64,000 bases of DNA from Stenotrophomonas oahuensis (GTDB lineage Bacteria > Pseudomonadota > Gammaproteobacteria > Xanthomonadales > Xanthomonadaceae), in NCBI RefSeq assembly GCF_031834595.1, contig NZ_CP115541.1:4024501-4088500 (forward strand), given 5' to 3'. Below the pieces are notes generated by a model. It saw only the letters and a list, made by a program, of their open reading frames with translations, was not told the DNA's origin and did no database searches. The position numbers were made by a program, and so were the translations under genes. Below are positions 26,931-35,692 of this stretch, one piece after another. The first letter of the stretch is position 1; every line of letters starts with the position of its first letter.

Positions 26931-28706
26931 ATGGCAAACACGAAACCGAAAGTCGACGCGGTCATCGTCGGCATGGGCTGGACCGGGGCTATCCTGGCCA
27001 AGGAACTCACCGACGCCGGCTTGAACGTGGTCGCGCTGGAACGCGGCGGCGACCGCGACACGCAACCGGACTTCGCCTACCCCAAGGTGGTGGATGAGCT
27101 GGAAGGTTCGGTGCATCGCCGTTACCTGCAGAGCCTGTCGCAGGAAACCGTCACCATCCGTCACAAACCGTCCGACACCGCAGTGCCGTACCGGCAGATG
27201 GGCTCGTTCAAGCCCGGCACGGGCGTAGGCGGTGCCGGCAGTCACTGGTCCGGCGCACACTTCCGCCCGCTGCCCGAGGACATGGTCCTGCGCAGCAATG
27301 TGGAGCAGCGCTACGGCAAGAACTTCATCCCGGCCGACATGACCATCCAGGACTTCCCGGTCACCTACGCCGAACTGGAACCGCACCTGCACATGTTCGA
27401 GCTGGTCTGCGGCACCTCGGGCAAGGCCGGCGTGATCAACGGCGTGGTCCAGGACGGCGGCAATCCGTTTGAAGGCTCGCGCTCTGCCGAGTACCCGCTG
27501 GGTCCGAACCCCAACTACCTGGGCGGCGAGCTGTTCTATAAGGCGGCCAAGGAAATGGGCTGGCACCCTTACCCGATTCCGGCTTCGAATGCCTCCGGCC
27601 CGTACGTGAACCCCTACGGCTGCCAGCTGGGTCCGTGCAATGCCTGCGGTTTCTGCAGCGACTACGGCTGTCTGAACTACTCCAAGGCCAGCCCGAATGC
27701 CTGCATCCTGCCGGTGCTGCGCCAGCGCCCGAAGTTCGAACTGCGCACGCATTCGCAGGTGCTCAAGGTCAATCTGGACAGCACCGGCAAGAAGGCCACC
27801 GGCGTGACCTATCTGGACGCGCAGGGCCGCGAAGTCGAACAGCCTGCCGACCTGGTGCTGCTGTGCGCGTTCCAGCTCTACAACGTGCATCTGATGCTGC
27901 TGTCGGGCATCGGCCAGCCCTACGACCCGGAATCCAACACCGGCACCGTCGGTCGCAATTACTCGTACCAGAACCTCAACCGCGTAGTGCTGTTCTTCGA
28001 CAAGGACGTGCAGGCCAATGGCTTCATCGGGATTGGCGGTGCTGGCACCACCATGGATGACCTCAACGGCAACCAGCTCGACAACGCCAAGGCCGGTTTC
28101 GTCGGCGGCGGCCTGGTCTGGGCGCGCCAGCCCGGTGCCGGCCCGGTGCGCGGCATCAACGTGCCGAAGGGCACGCCGGCCTGGGGCGCGGAGTGGAAGA
28201 AAGCGGCGGCAGACAACTTCCGCCACAACTTCTACTACGAGGTCCAGGGTGCGTGCATGGCCTACCGCCAGCACTACCTGAGCCTGGACCCGACCTACAA
28301 GGACAGCTTCGGCCGCCCGCTGCTGCGTATGACCTTCGACTGGCACCCGAACGAGATCAAGGCCTCGCAGTTCTTCGTCGGCAAGGCGATGGAGATGAGC
28401 AAGGTGTTGAACCCGCTGTCGATGAGCGGCGACGCCAAGAAGGACGGTGAGCGCTACAACATCACCAAATACCAGAGCACGCACACCTGCGGCGGCGCAA
28501 TCATGGGTGCGGACCCGAAAACGTCCGCACTGAACCGTTACCTGCAGAGCTGGGATGTCTCCAACGTGTTCGTAATCGGGGCCAATGCGTTCCCTCAGAA
28601 CAACGGCTACAACCCGACTGGTCTGGTCGGCGGGCTGGCGTACTGGGCGGCTACCGCCATCCGTGAGAAGTACCTGCCCGATCCGGGCCCGCTGGTCCAG
28701 GCCTGA
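26931..28706 (+). CDS. GMC family oxidoreductase, dehydrogenase flavoprotein subunit
   Basis: 591 residues. The Rossmann FAD motif is at residues 9-37 (VDAVIVGMGWTGAILAKELT). GTGVGGAGSHWSGAHFRPLP is the second FAD-contacting region, and the C-terminal GMC_oxred_C block holds THTCGGAIMGADP and FPQNNGYNPTGLVGGLAYWA. CQLGPCNACGFCSDYGC (residues about 231-247) is a cysteine cluster as in 3Fe-4S-containing FAD-dependent dehydrogenases, which pass electrons to the cytochrome subunit. No signal of its own; export should piggyback on the Tat signal of the small subunit. Oxidises a sugar, sugar acid or polyol in the periplasm; exact substrate undetermined. Confidence 0.93.
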   Translation: MANTKPKVDAVIVGMGWTGAILAKELTDAGLNVVALERGGDRDTQPDFAYPKVVDELEGSVHRRYLQSLSQETVTIRHKPSDTAVPYRQMGSFKPGTGVGGAGSHWSGAHFRPLPEDMVLRSNVEQRYGKNFIPADMTIQDFPVTYAELEPHLHMFELVCGTSGKAGVINGVVQDGGNPFEGSRSAEYPLGPNPNYLGGELFYKAAKEMGWHPYPIPASNASGPYVNPYGCQLGPCNACGFCSDYGCLNYSKASPNACILPVLRQRPKFELRTHSQVLKVNLDSTGKKATGVTYLDAQGREVEQPADLVLLCAFQLYNVHLMLLSGIGQPYDPESNTGTVGRNYSYQNLNRVVLFFDKDVQANGFIGIGGAGTTMDDLNGNQLDNAKAGFVGGGLVWARQPGAGPVRGINVPKGTPAWGAEWKKAAADNFRHNFYYEVQGACMAYRQHYLSLDPTYKDSFGRPLLRMTFDWHPNEIKASQFFVGKAMEMSKVLNPLSMSGDAKKDGERYNITKYQSTHTCGGAIMGADPKTSALNRYLQSWDVSNVFVIGANAFPQNNGYNPTGLVGGLAYWAATAIREKYLPDPGPLVQA

Positions 28707-28716
28707 GGAGACGCCG

Positions 28717-30099
28717 ATGAAAAAGCTGCTCCTCTGGATTGTGGTGCTCGCGGTACTGGTGCTGCTGGTAGCACTGGCCTACGCCTACATTCCCACCAAG
28801 ACCCGCGTGCTGGCCGACGGCCCTGCGCCCGATGCCGCATTGATCGAGCGTGGTCGCTACCTGGCTGCCGCAGGCGACTGCACGGCATGCCACACGCGAC
28901 CCGGCGGCAAGCCGTTCGCCGGCGGGCTGCCGGTGGCGTCGCCGCTGGGCAACATCTACAGCACCAACATCACCCCGGACAAAACCACCGGCATTGGTGC
29001 GTATTCGCTGGATGATTTCGACCGCGCGGTACGTCATGGCATCACGCCGGATGGGCGCACGCTGTACCCGGCCATGCCCTACCCGTCGTATGCACGCATC
29101 ACCGACGACGACGTGCGCGCCCTGCACGCCTACTTCCTGCATGGCGACATTGCACCGGTCAACGAAGCCAATCGCGCTGCAGAGATTCCGTGGCCGTTGT
29201 CGATGCGCTGGCCGCTGGCGATCTGGCGCAAGACCTTCGCGCCGGAAGGCGATGCAGTGGCGTTTGATGCCAGCAAGTACGAAGACCCGTTGCTGGCCCG
29301 GGGTGCCTACCTGGTGCAAGGCCTGGGCCACTGCGGCAGCTGCCACACCCCGCGCGGCTTCGCGCTGCAGGAAAAGGCACTGGATGAGTCCAGCGAGGCA
29401 TACCTGAGCGGTGGCCAGATCATCGACGGCTGGAACGCGGTGAACCTGCGTGGCAACGAAGCCGACGGCCTCGGTCGCTGGAGTGCACAGGACATTGTCG
29501 ATACCCTGCAGACCGGTCGCAATGCCCACACTGCAGTGGTCGGCACGCCGATGGCCGACGTGGTCCGTCACAGCACCCAGCACCTCACCGAGGAAGACCT
29601 GCGCGCGATGGCGGCGTATCTGAAGCAGCTGCCGGCGGCGACGCATGATCCGTCGTCCTATGCCGCTAACGATGCCACCGCGAAGAAGCTGCAGGCCGGC
29701 ATCAATGACAGCCGTGGTGCCGAGTTGTTCGTCGATAACTGCGCCGCCTGCCACCGTACCGATGCCACCGGCTACAAGGATGTGTTCCCCACCGTGGCCG
29801 GCAATCCGACCGTGCTGGCTGAGGATCCCACCTCGGTGATCCGCCTGCTGCTGCACGGCAGCGAGCTGCCCTCCACCACCAAGCGCCCGTCGAACCTCGG
29901 CATGCCCGGGTTTGCCGATCGCCTGAGTGATGAGGAGATTGCCCAGCTGGCCACGTATATCCGCCAGGAATTCGGTAACAAGGCAGGCCCGGTGACGGCA
30001 ACGCAGTCGGCCGTGGTGCGGCGTCACCTTGAGGAAGAAGCCAAGGCCCGCAAGGACGCCCACGACCCGACCGCCGCAGAATCCGCGGACGCCCCGTAG
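28717..30099 (+). CDS. Triheme cytochrome c subunit of the periplasmic dehydrogenase
   Basis: 460 residues, GAGGAG before the ATG at 28717. An N-terminal hydrophobic anchor or signal (KLLLWIVVLAVLVLLVALAY) is followed by three c-type heme sites: CTACH at residue 55, CGSCH near 206 and CAACH near 342. This is the membrane-bound electron acceptor of the gluconate/sorbitol dehydrogenase type, passing electrons to ubiquinone. It starts 10 bases after the flavoprotein gene. The TAG stop is part of an SMAG element, so the C-terminus (AAESADAP) may have been shaped by that insertion. Confidence 0.93.
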   Translation: MKKLLLWIVVLAVLVLLVALAYAYIPTKTRVLADGPAPDAALIERGRYLAAAGDCTACHTRPGGKPFAGGLPVASPLGNIYSTNITPDKTTGIGAYSLDDFDRAVRHGITPDGRTLYPAMPYPSYARITDDDVRALHAYFLHGDIAPVNEANRAAEIPWPLSMRWPLAIWRKTFAPEGDAVAFDASKYEDPLLARGAYLVQGLGHCGSCHTPRGFALQEKALDESSEAYLSGGQIIDGWNAVNLRGNEADGLGRWSAQDIVDTLQTGRNAHTAVVGTPMADVVRHSTQHLTEEDLRAMAAYLKQLPAATHDPSSYAANDATAKKLQAGINDSRGAELFVDNCAACHRTDATGYKDVFPTVAGNPTVLAEDPTSVIRLLLHGSELPSTTKRPSNLGMPGFADRLSDEEIAQLATYIRQEFGNKAGPVTATQSAVVRRHLEEEAKARKDAHDPTAAESADAP

Positions 30100-30120
30100 G
30101 GACGCGCCATGCGCGTCCGC
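30096..30120 (+). repeat. SMAG-type REP that supplies the stop codon of the cytochrome gene
   Basis: GTAGGGACGCGCCATGCGCG and five more bases, a third sequence class (core GACGCGC-CAT-GCGCGTC). Bases 30097-30099 (TAG) are the stop codon of the cytochrome c gene. Confidence 0.8.
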
Positions 30121-30137
30121 CGGCCAACCGCGTAGAC

Positions 30138-30167
30138 TCAACGGTCCAACCCTGCATGGACCGTTGA
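30138..30167 (+). promoter_or_regulatory. 11-bp perfect inverted repeat next to a start codon
   Basis: TCAACGGTCCA (30138-30148) pairs with TGGACCGTTGA (30157-30167) across an 8-base loop, ending 6 bases before the ATG at 30174. No ribosome site is visible outside it. It may be an operator, a terminator of the dehydrogenase operon, or an RNA hairpin limiting translation. Confidence 0.5.
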
Positions 30168-30173
30168 CCTCGC

Positions 30174-30713
30174 ATGTTCAAGGACAGAACCCCGCGCATT
30201 CTGCTCACCTTGGCCCTGATGACGACCGCCGCTCCGGCGGTCGCTTCTGACTTCCGGGGCTTTTTCACTGTGTTCATGGCTACCCCACTGCTGATTTGGG
30301 TGGCACTGGCGATCGGCTCGATACTGCTGCGGCGCTGTACCGCGCAGCGTGCAGGAGCCATCCGCTTTCTACCTGTGCTGACGTCGATTGCCGCAATGCC
30401 GCCGCTGGCATGGCTGGGCGTCTTCGCCCAGGAGTATCTGTACATTCTGATGCCCACGCTGGGCGTGCTATGGCTCTTGGGCGCATGGCATTTCTGGTGC
30501 CATCCGAATGGCCGCGTTGCCGTGTACACCGCACGCGTGCTGCTGGTTGTGACCGGCCTCGTAAGCGCATTCATGGTGTTCGACATGTACAACGCTACTG
30601 ATGACCTGGATGACCTGATGCGCTCACTGTGGGTGCTTGTTTGCCTGGCAAGTCTGGTCGCGCTGGCACTGTATGTGTGCATCCAGGTGAGCCGGCGGCC
30701 CGCTGAATCATAG
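30174..30713 (+). CDS. Hypothetical inner-membrane protein
   Basis: 179 residues with about five hydrophobic segments (PLLIWVALAIGSILL, FLPVLTSIAAMPPLAWLGVF, YILMPTLGVLWLLGAW, ARVLLVVTGLVSAFMVFDMY and a last one near 155-172). The N-terminus could be a signal sequence (ILLTLALMTTAAPAVAS). Family not recognised. It follows the dehydrogenase operon but is separated by an SMAG element and a strong inverted repeat, so it probably has its own promoter. Confidence 0.72.
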   Translation: MFKDRTPRILLTLALMTTAAPAVASDFRGFFTVFMATPLLIWVALAIGSILLRRCTAQRAGAIRFLPVLTSIAAMPPLAWLGVFAQEYLYILMPTLGVLWLLGAWHFWCHPNGRVAVYTARVLLVVTGLVSAFMVFDMYNATDDLDDLMRSLWVLVCLASLVALALYVCIQVSRRPAES

Positions 30714-30722
30714 GCTGGGGCC

Positions 30723-30868
30723 TGGTAGGGTCGCACGACAGTCGACCGCCGATAGCGGTGCATCGCCCGATGGGGCATGACCTCGATCGTAGGCGTCAGC
30801 CCGGCGGGGTCCATGCAGTAAAGCACCGATCAATGTTATCGGCAGGCGTCTTGCGACCGCCTCTACCA
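30723..30868. repeat. Inverted pair of longer GTAG-ended repeats
   Basis: 30824-30868 (minus strand) begins TGGTAGAGGCGGTCGCAAGA and continues CTGCCGATAACATTGATCGG; it aligns over 45 bases to 51874-51918 with about seven differences. 30723-30765 (plus strand) begins TGGTAGGGTCGCACGACAGT and is a more diverged relative. The two face each other and fill most of the gap between the membrane protein and the TetR gene. Confidence 0.65.
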
Positions 30869-30899
30869 ATGCCTCACACACCAATGCGGTGTGTATGGT

Positions 30900-31442
30900 T
30901 CACCCCTCTCCCAACATGGCCTGGATGCGGGCAACGACGCGATCACGCATCTCAGCATCCAGCTTCCCGCCATACATCGCCTCATAGATCCACAACCCAT
31001 CCGCCGCCAGCCGCGCCACGAACGCATCCAGCGCTTCGGCGCTATTGTCCCCCGCCTCCGGCACTCCCGGTGCCCAGCGCGCCATCGCCTCCGACCACGG
31101 TGCACGCTCGGCATCGGGCGGCACCGATTCCAGCATGAACATCAGCTCGGCCCGGGTCGCACTCATCGCGGAAACCCGGATGAAAGCCTGGTGACGCTCG
31201 TGCTGGATAGTCTGGTCCGCCGGCTTACCCGCCAGCGCCTCCATCTGCGCTTCCCAGGTCTGCACCAGATGCGCATCAATGCCCTGCAACAACGCCTCAC
31301 GCGAGGGAAAGTGATACAGCAACCCGCCGCGGGTCAGTCCGGATTCGGCGGATACCGATTCAAAGGTGACAGCACGCACGCCGTCGCGGTTGATCACACG
31401 GACGGCGGCTTCAAGAATACGGGTGCGGTTGCTGGCTCTCAT
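30900..31442 (-). CDS. TetR family transcriptional regulator
   Basis: 180 residues. The DNA-binding domain is at the N-terminus (MRASNRTRILEAAVRVINRD, then GLTRGGLLYHFPSREALLQG). The C-terminal ligand domain (ELMFMLESVPPDAERAPWS) is unlike better-known subfamilies. I chose the ATG at 31442; a TTG nine codons upstream would overlap the end of the MFS gene. It lies 4 bases after that gene's stop, so regulator and exporter share one transcript and the regulator probably represses its own operon through the palindrome at 32961-32980. Confidence 0.9.
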   Translation of the reverse strand: MRASNRTRILEAAVRVINRDGVRAVTFESVSAESGLTRGGLLYHFPSREALLQGIDAHLVQTWEAQMEALAGKPADQTIQHERHQAFIRVSAMSATRAELMFMLESVPPDAERAPWSEAMARWAPGVPEAGDNSAEALDAFVARLAADGLWIYEAMYGGKLDAEMRDRVVARIQAMLGEG

Positions 31443-31446
31443 GCGC

Positions 31447-32952
31447 TCAATGTACGGGATTCGCGCCAACGACGGGACGACCGGCGGGGCCGCGCAGCAG
31501 CCGGGTGGTGAGCACCGCTCCCATGGCCAGCACCGCCACGATCACCCACAGCCCCCACGTGTAACTGGTGTCATACGCGCTTCGCGCTGCATCCAGCCAC
31601 GCGCCCTCGCCCACCGATTGCGCAAGGTGCAACGCAGCCCCCAGGCCCTCGCGTGCCGTCGCCGGAATTGAACCATCTACCGGAAGGCTCAGGCTGTAGA
31701 GAGCCGCGCTCAGACTGCCGAGCACCGCTACCGCGAACAGGCCGCCGAACTCGTACGCCACCTCTTCCACCGAAGAGGCCATGCCGACCCGGTGAGGCGG
31801 CACGTTGCTGATGATCGCCGTGGATGCCACAGAAATAGCGGCACCGGTGCCGACACCGGTCAGCGCCATGCCCGCGATCACCCAGGGCAGCCCATGCTGG
31901 AACCCTACCGCCACCAACGCAACGCCGGCAGCCGCGCAGGCCAGGCCGCCGCTGATCAGCGGCCGGTAACCCACCCGATGCAGGAAACCACCACCCAGCA
32001 GGGCGCTCGGCAGCGCGCCCAATGCGGCCACCGACACCAGCAGGCCAGCATTGAGCGGGGTAAAGCCAGCTACCAGCTGGAACCGCTGCGTCGTCAGCAG
32101 TTGCAGCCCCGCCAACGCAAACAGGGTGACGATGGCCGACAATGTGCCGGCCATGAAGGCCGGATTGCGGAAAATGGCGAAGTCCAGCAGCGGATACGGC
32201 AACTGCCGCTGACGTCGCACAAACGCCCATGCACCCAGTGCGGCAACTGCGAAGGCCACGCCGCCGGTGGCCAGCGACGCCGGCGTGGCGATCAGCGACT
32301 TGATCGCCAGCACCAGGCCGGACAGCGTCACCAGCGCGAGCAATGAGGAAATGAGGTCCCACGGGCGCGTGGTGTCGCGCTGACCCAGCGGAGCCAGCCA
32401 GAGCGTGGCTGGCAGTGTCAGCAACACTACCGGCACGTTGATCAGGAACACCGCGCCCCACCAGAAGTGCTGCAGCAGCAGGCCGCCGATGATCGGGCCC
32501 AGCGCGGCGCCGATCAGCGCCACGGATCCCCAGATCGCAATGGCGAAGTTGCGTTCGCGTGGGTCATGGAAGCTGAGGCCGTTCAGGGCCAGGGTGGCGG
32601 GCATCATCGCGGCTGCGCCGACTGCCAGGAAGGCGCGGGCTGCGATCAGCTGCTCGGGCGTTGACGAGAAGGCGGCGGCCAGCGACGCGACACCGAACAG
32701 CACCTGCCCGATCAGGAACATGCGGCGGTGACCGATGCGGTCACCCAGCGTGCCCGCGCCTAGCAGCAAGCCGGCCATGACCAGTGGGTAGGCGTTGATG
32801 ATCCATAGCGACTGGCTTGGGCTGGCACCCAGGGCCTCGGTCAGCGTCGGCAAGGCTGTGTACAGCACGGAGTTGTCGAGGGTGACCAGGAGGAGGCCGC
32901 CGGCGACGGTGAGGAGGAGGAGCCAGCGGCGGGTTTTGCTCATGGGGTTCAT
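31447..32952 (-). CDS. MFS multidrug efflux transporter, 14-helix DHA2 type
   Basis: 501 residues. It opens MNPMSKTRRWLLLLTVAGGL. LLVTLDNSVLYTALPTL is motif D1 of the drug:H+ antiporter-2 family, GDRIGHRRMFLIG is motif A, and GSVALIGAALGPIIGGLLLQ is motif C, all in the expected order; about 14 hydrophobic helices. This resembles SmvA/QacA exporters of cationic biocides. First gene of an operon with its TetR regulator. The ATG at 32952 is used; another lies three codons further in. Substrate range not determinable. Confidence 0.92.
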   Translation of the reverse strand: MNPMSKTRRWLLLLTVAGGLLLVTLDNSVLYTALPTLTEALGASPSQSLWIINAYPLVMAGLLLGAGTLGDRIGHRRMFLIGQVLFGVASLAAAFSSTPEQLIAARAFLAVGAAAMMPATLALNGLSFHDPRERNFAIAIWGSVALIGAALGPIIGGLLLQHFWWGAVFLINVPVVLLTLPATLWLAPLGQRDTTRPWDLISSLLALVTLSGLVLAIKSLIATPASLATGGVAFAVAALGAWAFVRRQRQLPYPLLDFAIFRNPAFMAGTLSAIVTLFALAGLQLLTTQRFQLVAGFTPLNAGLLVSVAALGALPSALLGGGFLHRVGYRPLISGGLACAAAGVALVAVGFQHGLPWVIAGMALTGVGTGAAISVASTAIISNVPPHRVGMASSVEEVAYEFGGLFAVAVLGSLSAALYSLSLPVDGSIPATAREGLGAALHLAQSVGEGAWLDAARSAYDTSYTWGLWVIVAVLAMGAVLTTRLLRGPAGRPVVGANPVH

Positions 32953-32960
32953 GACAATAG

Positions 32961-32980
32961 TATACCGGATGTCCTGTATA
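32961..32980. promoter_or_regulatory. TetR-family operator before the MFS-TetR operon
   Basis: TATACCGGA-TG-TCCTGTATA: two 9-base arms matching at 8 of 9 positions around a 2-base centre, 8 bases upstream of the MFS start. Length and position are typical for a TetR-family operator. The TATA-like ends may also be part of the -10 region, so binding would block transcription. Confidence 0.7.
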
Positions 32981-32996
32981 GTTCGACGAGCGAAAA

Positions 32997-33020
32997 GCAG
33001 CCGGGCAAGCCCGGCTCTAC
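32997..33020 (-). repeat. SMAG-type REP
   Basis: GCAGCCGGGCAAGCCCGGCT followed by CTAC: same class as 19721-19743, GTAG end on the minus strand. It lies between the end of the ClC gene and the MFS promoter and may stop transcription coming from the ClC gene. Confidence 0.8.
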
Positions 33021-33074
33021 GGGGTTCACGTACGTTGCGCAGTGGAGCGCGATCGGGCGGACCGCGTACGCGGT

Positions 33075-34382
33075 TCAGGTTCGCTGGGGGGCGGTGAGCT
33101 GGTCGGCGAGGCCGCGGTAGATCGGTACGCGACAGACCAGGCCGGAGACGCCGCGGGCGATCAGCACCGTAGCCAGGATCGGCAGCAGCAGATCGCCGCT
33201 GTCGGTCAGTTCCAGCGAGATCACAGCGGAGGTCAGTGGGGCCTGGGTGACGCCGGTGAGGTACGCGCACATGCCCAGCAGCACGAACGCGCGAGGGTCC
33301 ACTGCGGGCATCAGCGCCGCGAGGTTGTGGCCGATGCCGGCACCCACTGCAAGTGCAGGCGAGAACAGGCCGCCAGGAATACCCGCTACATAGGACGCGA
33401 GGTTCGCCAGCAGCTTCATCAGGCCAAACTCATGGCCGACCATCGCCTGCCCCTGTACCAGGCTGCGTGCCTGCTCATAGCCGGTACCAAAGGCACCTTC
33501 ACCAAAACCCAGCGCCAGCAGCACGACCACCAGCCCGCAACCGGCCGCAAGCAGCACGGGATGACGCTGCCGCAGTGCACCCAGCCAACGCGGACGACCG
33601 GCCACGGTCAACAGCACCGCCTTGGCAAACAGGCCGCCCAGCAGTCCTGCCACCACGCCGCATAACAGAATGGCCACCCAGCCCTGCCCCAGCGGCAGGC
33701 GCGCGGTCACATGTCCGAAATAGGTGTAGTTGCCCAACAGCCCGAGCGACACCACGCCGCCCACGATCACCGCCGTCAGCAAGGTGCCGGAGAAGCGGTG
33801 TTCAAAGCGACCACTCAGCTCCTCAATCGCGAACACAATACCGGCCAGGGGTGTGTTGAACGCCGCCGCAATACCGGCTGCACCGCCCGCCAGCAGGAAG
33901 TGCGAAAGCTCGCGCGGATCACGAAACCCGAACCAGCGTCCAAACAGGTACATCAGGCTGGCACCCACGTGCACGGTAGGCCCTTCACGCCCGACCGATG
34001 CACCGCCCAGCAACGATAGAGAGGTCAGCAGCAGCTTGCCTGCGGATACCGCCGGCGAAAGATTGACCTGGCGAAATTCCTCATCTGGTTTTTCGAGCGC
34101 GGCAATCACCTGGGGAATGCCGCTGCCGCGTGTGGGACGCAAGGCACCCGCCGTCAGCCACGCAAGCAGCGCGAATATCCCAGGTGTCAACAAAAGCGCC
34201 CAGTACGGTGAATGCGCAATGATGCGCTGGAACACATGAAACGCCGCATCACTGGCCTTGGCAAACACGATCGCCACCAGTGCGACCACCACGGCCCCAC
34301 CCCACAACGCCGCGCGGCGCCGCCACGCTTCGCTGAAGACAAGTGCAGCCAGCCGCTGGCGCGCGCGATGCAGATCGATCAT
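33075..34382 (-). CDS. ClC family chloride channel/transporter
   Basis: 435 residues. The three selectivity-filter motifs are present: RGSGIPQVIAALEKP, GGASVGREGPTVHVG (with the gating glutamate in GREGP) and AGIPGGLFSPALAVGAG. The second, proton-path glutamate appears in FAIEELSGRFEHRFSG, and a tyrosine is kept near the end (VPIYRGLAD). This favours a Cl-/H+ exchanger rather than a pure channel. No cytoplasmic CBS domain. The start at 34382 (MIDLHRARQRL) is preferred over longer forms because they run into the divergent porin region; the ribosome site is weak. Confidence 0.92.
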   Translation of the reverse strand: MIDLHRARQRLAALVFSEAWRRRAALWGGAVVVALVAIVFAKASDAAFHVFQRIIAHSPYWALLLTPGIFALLAWLTAGALRPTRGSGIPQVIAALEKPDEEFRQVNLSPAVSAGKLLLTSLSLLGGASVGREGPTVHVGASLMYLFGRWFGFRDPRELSHFLLAGGAAGIAAAFNTPLAGIVFAIEELSGRFEHRFSGTLLTAVIVGGVVSLGLLGNYTYFGHVTARLPLGQGWVAILLCGVVAGLLGGLFAKAVLLTVAGRPRWLGALRQRHPVLLAAGCGLVVVLLALGFGEGAFGTGYEQARSLVQGQAMVGHEFGLMKLLANLASYVAGIPGGLFSPALAVGAGIGHNLAALMPAVDPRAFVLLGMCAYLTGVTQAPLTSAVISLELTDSGDLLLPILATVLIARGVSGLVCRVPIYRGLADQLTAPQRT

Positions 34383-34541
34383 GCGTGAAAGTGTGACAGC
34401 TGAATGCGCAATGATGAGGTGAAAATATGGCGAATTCATGCGCAAAATCAGTCCAGACACTGTGCCGTATTTGGACTCATCACATGAATGAAGCTAGACT
34501 TGATCGCTTTCATTCGCAAAATGGAGGCAAGGGACGCAATC

Positions 34542-35645
34542 GTGCGAGCATTTCCCTTTCTTATCGTGGCGGCGATGGCAGGCGTTTCGCTTGCTGCAAA
34601 AGCCGCTGAAAATCCCTCAAATCACGGCTCCGAGCCCTACTTCCACGCCGGTGGCGCGGTCCGCTTCAACTATGGCTGGCTCGACTACGGTCCCACCAAC
34701 CGGCTGCAACTGGAGCTGCTGCGTGCAGATGTGAAGGGCGGCAGTGGTCCGATGTTCTTCTCGGCACAGTATCGCTGGTATGACGGCTTTGATGCTGTTC
34801 ATCACGCCTATGTTGGTGCGAAGTTCAACGAGAACAGCAACGTCAAAGTGGGCATCCAGCAGGTGCCATTCGGCCTGTTGCCGACGGTCTCGCAGAGCTT
34901 CTGGTTCGGTTCCGGCTACTACCTCGGCATCGAGGACGACTACGATCCGGGCGTGGTTCTCACCCATCAACAGGGCGATACCACCTGGCATGCCGGCTAC
35001 TTCACCGGTGACGAATATGGCAGTGGTGCACGCTACGACCGTTACTCGTTCGACGTCGCCCAGACGGACGCCCTGCCCTATCGCGAACGTGGCCGTGTGC
35101 ATGGCCGTGTCGAGCGGGCGCTGGACTGGAACGGCGGCGACCTGCTGATCGGCGCATCAGCATTCGCCGGCAAGGTGCAGAACACCCGCACCCGCCACCA
35201 CCACGGTCACCAGGGTGCGGCCGTACATGCGCAGTGGAAACGGGACGGCTGGACGGCGCAGCTGCAGTGGGCCCGCTACCGCTACGACATTCCCGAACGG
35301 CGTATCGCGCTCTCCGCATTCGAAGCCCCGTTCGAGATCGCCGCGCAAGCTGACGTGCCCAGTGCCAACATCGCCTACTCCTTCGGCGAGAGCCGCTGGC
35401 TGGACGATGTCACCTGCTACAACAACCTGAGCATGACCCGCCCGGTCGGCCACAGCGACGGCGTGCGCGACTCGTGGCAGAACGTCACCGGCTGCAGCTT
35501 CGGCAAGGGCATCATGCTTACCTACGTTGACTGGATCGCCGGCAAGGACATGTGGTTCGCCGGCGGCGACGGCATCGGCATCGACAATGGCGGCCCCTCG
35601 CGTTGGCACTCACGTCTCAACGTCAACATCGGCTTCTACTTCTGA
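34542..35645 (+). CDS. Outer-membrane porin-like protein paired with a BCCT transporter
   Basis: 367 residues from the GTG at 34542. AAGGGA lies about 7 bases before it and it opens a clean signal peptide (VRAFPFLIVAAMAGVSLAAK, A); in-frame ATGs at 34488 and 34521 give an unusually long N-terminus. The mature chain alternates in beta-strand fashion (FNYGWLDYGPTNRLQLELL, FSAQYRWYDGFDAVHHAYVG) and ends NVNIGFYF, the terminal aromatic of outer-membrane barrels. It resembles short porins of the carbohydrate or OprO/P-like kind, without a firm family match. A BCCT gene follows after 47 bases, suggesting passage of quaternary amines. Confidence 0.78.
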   Translation: MRAFPFLIVAAMAGVSLAAKAAENPSNHGSEPYFHAGGAVRFNYGWLDYGPTNRLQLELLRADVKGGSGPMFFSAQYRWYDGFDAVHHAYVGAKFNENSNVKVGIQQVPFGLLPTVSQSFWFGSGYYLGIEDDYDPGVVLTHQQGDTTWHAGYFTGDEYGSGARYDRYSFDVAQTDALPYRERGRVHGRVERALDWNGGDLLIGASAFAGKVQNTRTRHHHGHQGAAVHAQWKRDGWTAQLQWARYRYDIPERRIALSAFEAPFEIAAQADVPSANIAYSFGESRWLDDVTCYNNLSMTRPVGHSDGVRDSWQNVTGCSFGKGIMLTYVDWIAGKDMWFAGGDGIGIDNGGPSRWHSRLNVNIGFYF

Positions 35646-35692
35646 CTGTCTGAAGGACGCTCACCACCCGACTCGTTTCCACGGAGGAACCC

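Noticed and set aside
26850..28484. Open frame of 544 codons opposite the GMC flavoprotein
   Set aside because: The plus strand encodes a clear FAD enzyme within a three-gene operon; the minus frame has no motif.
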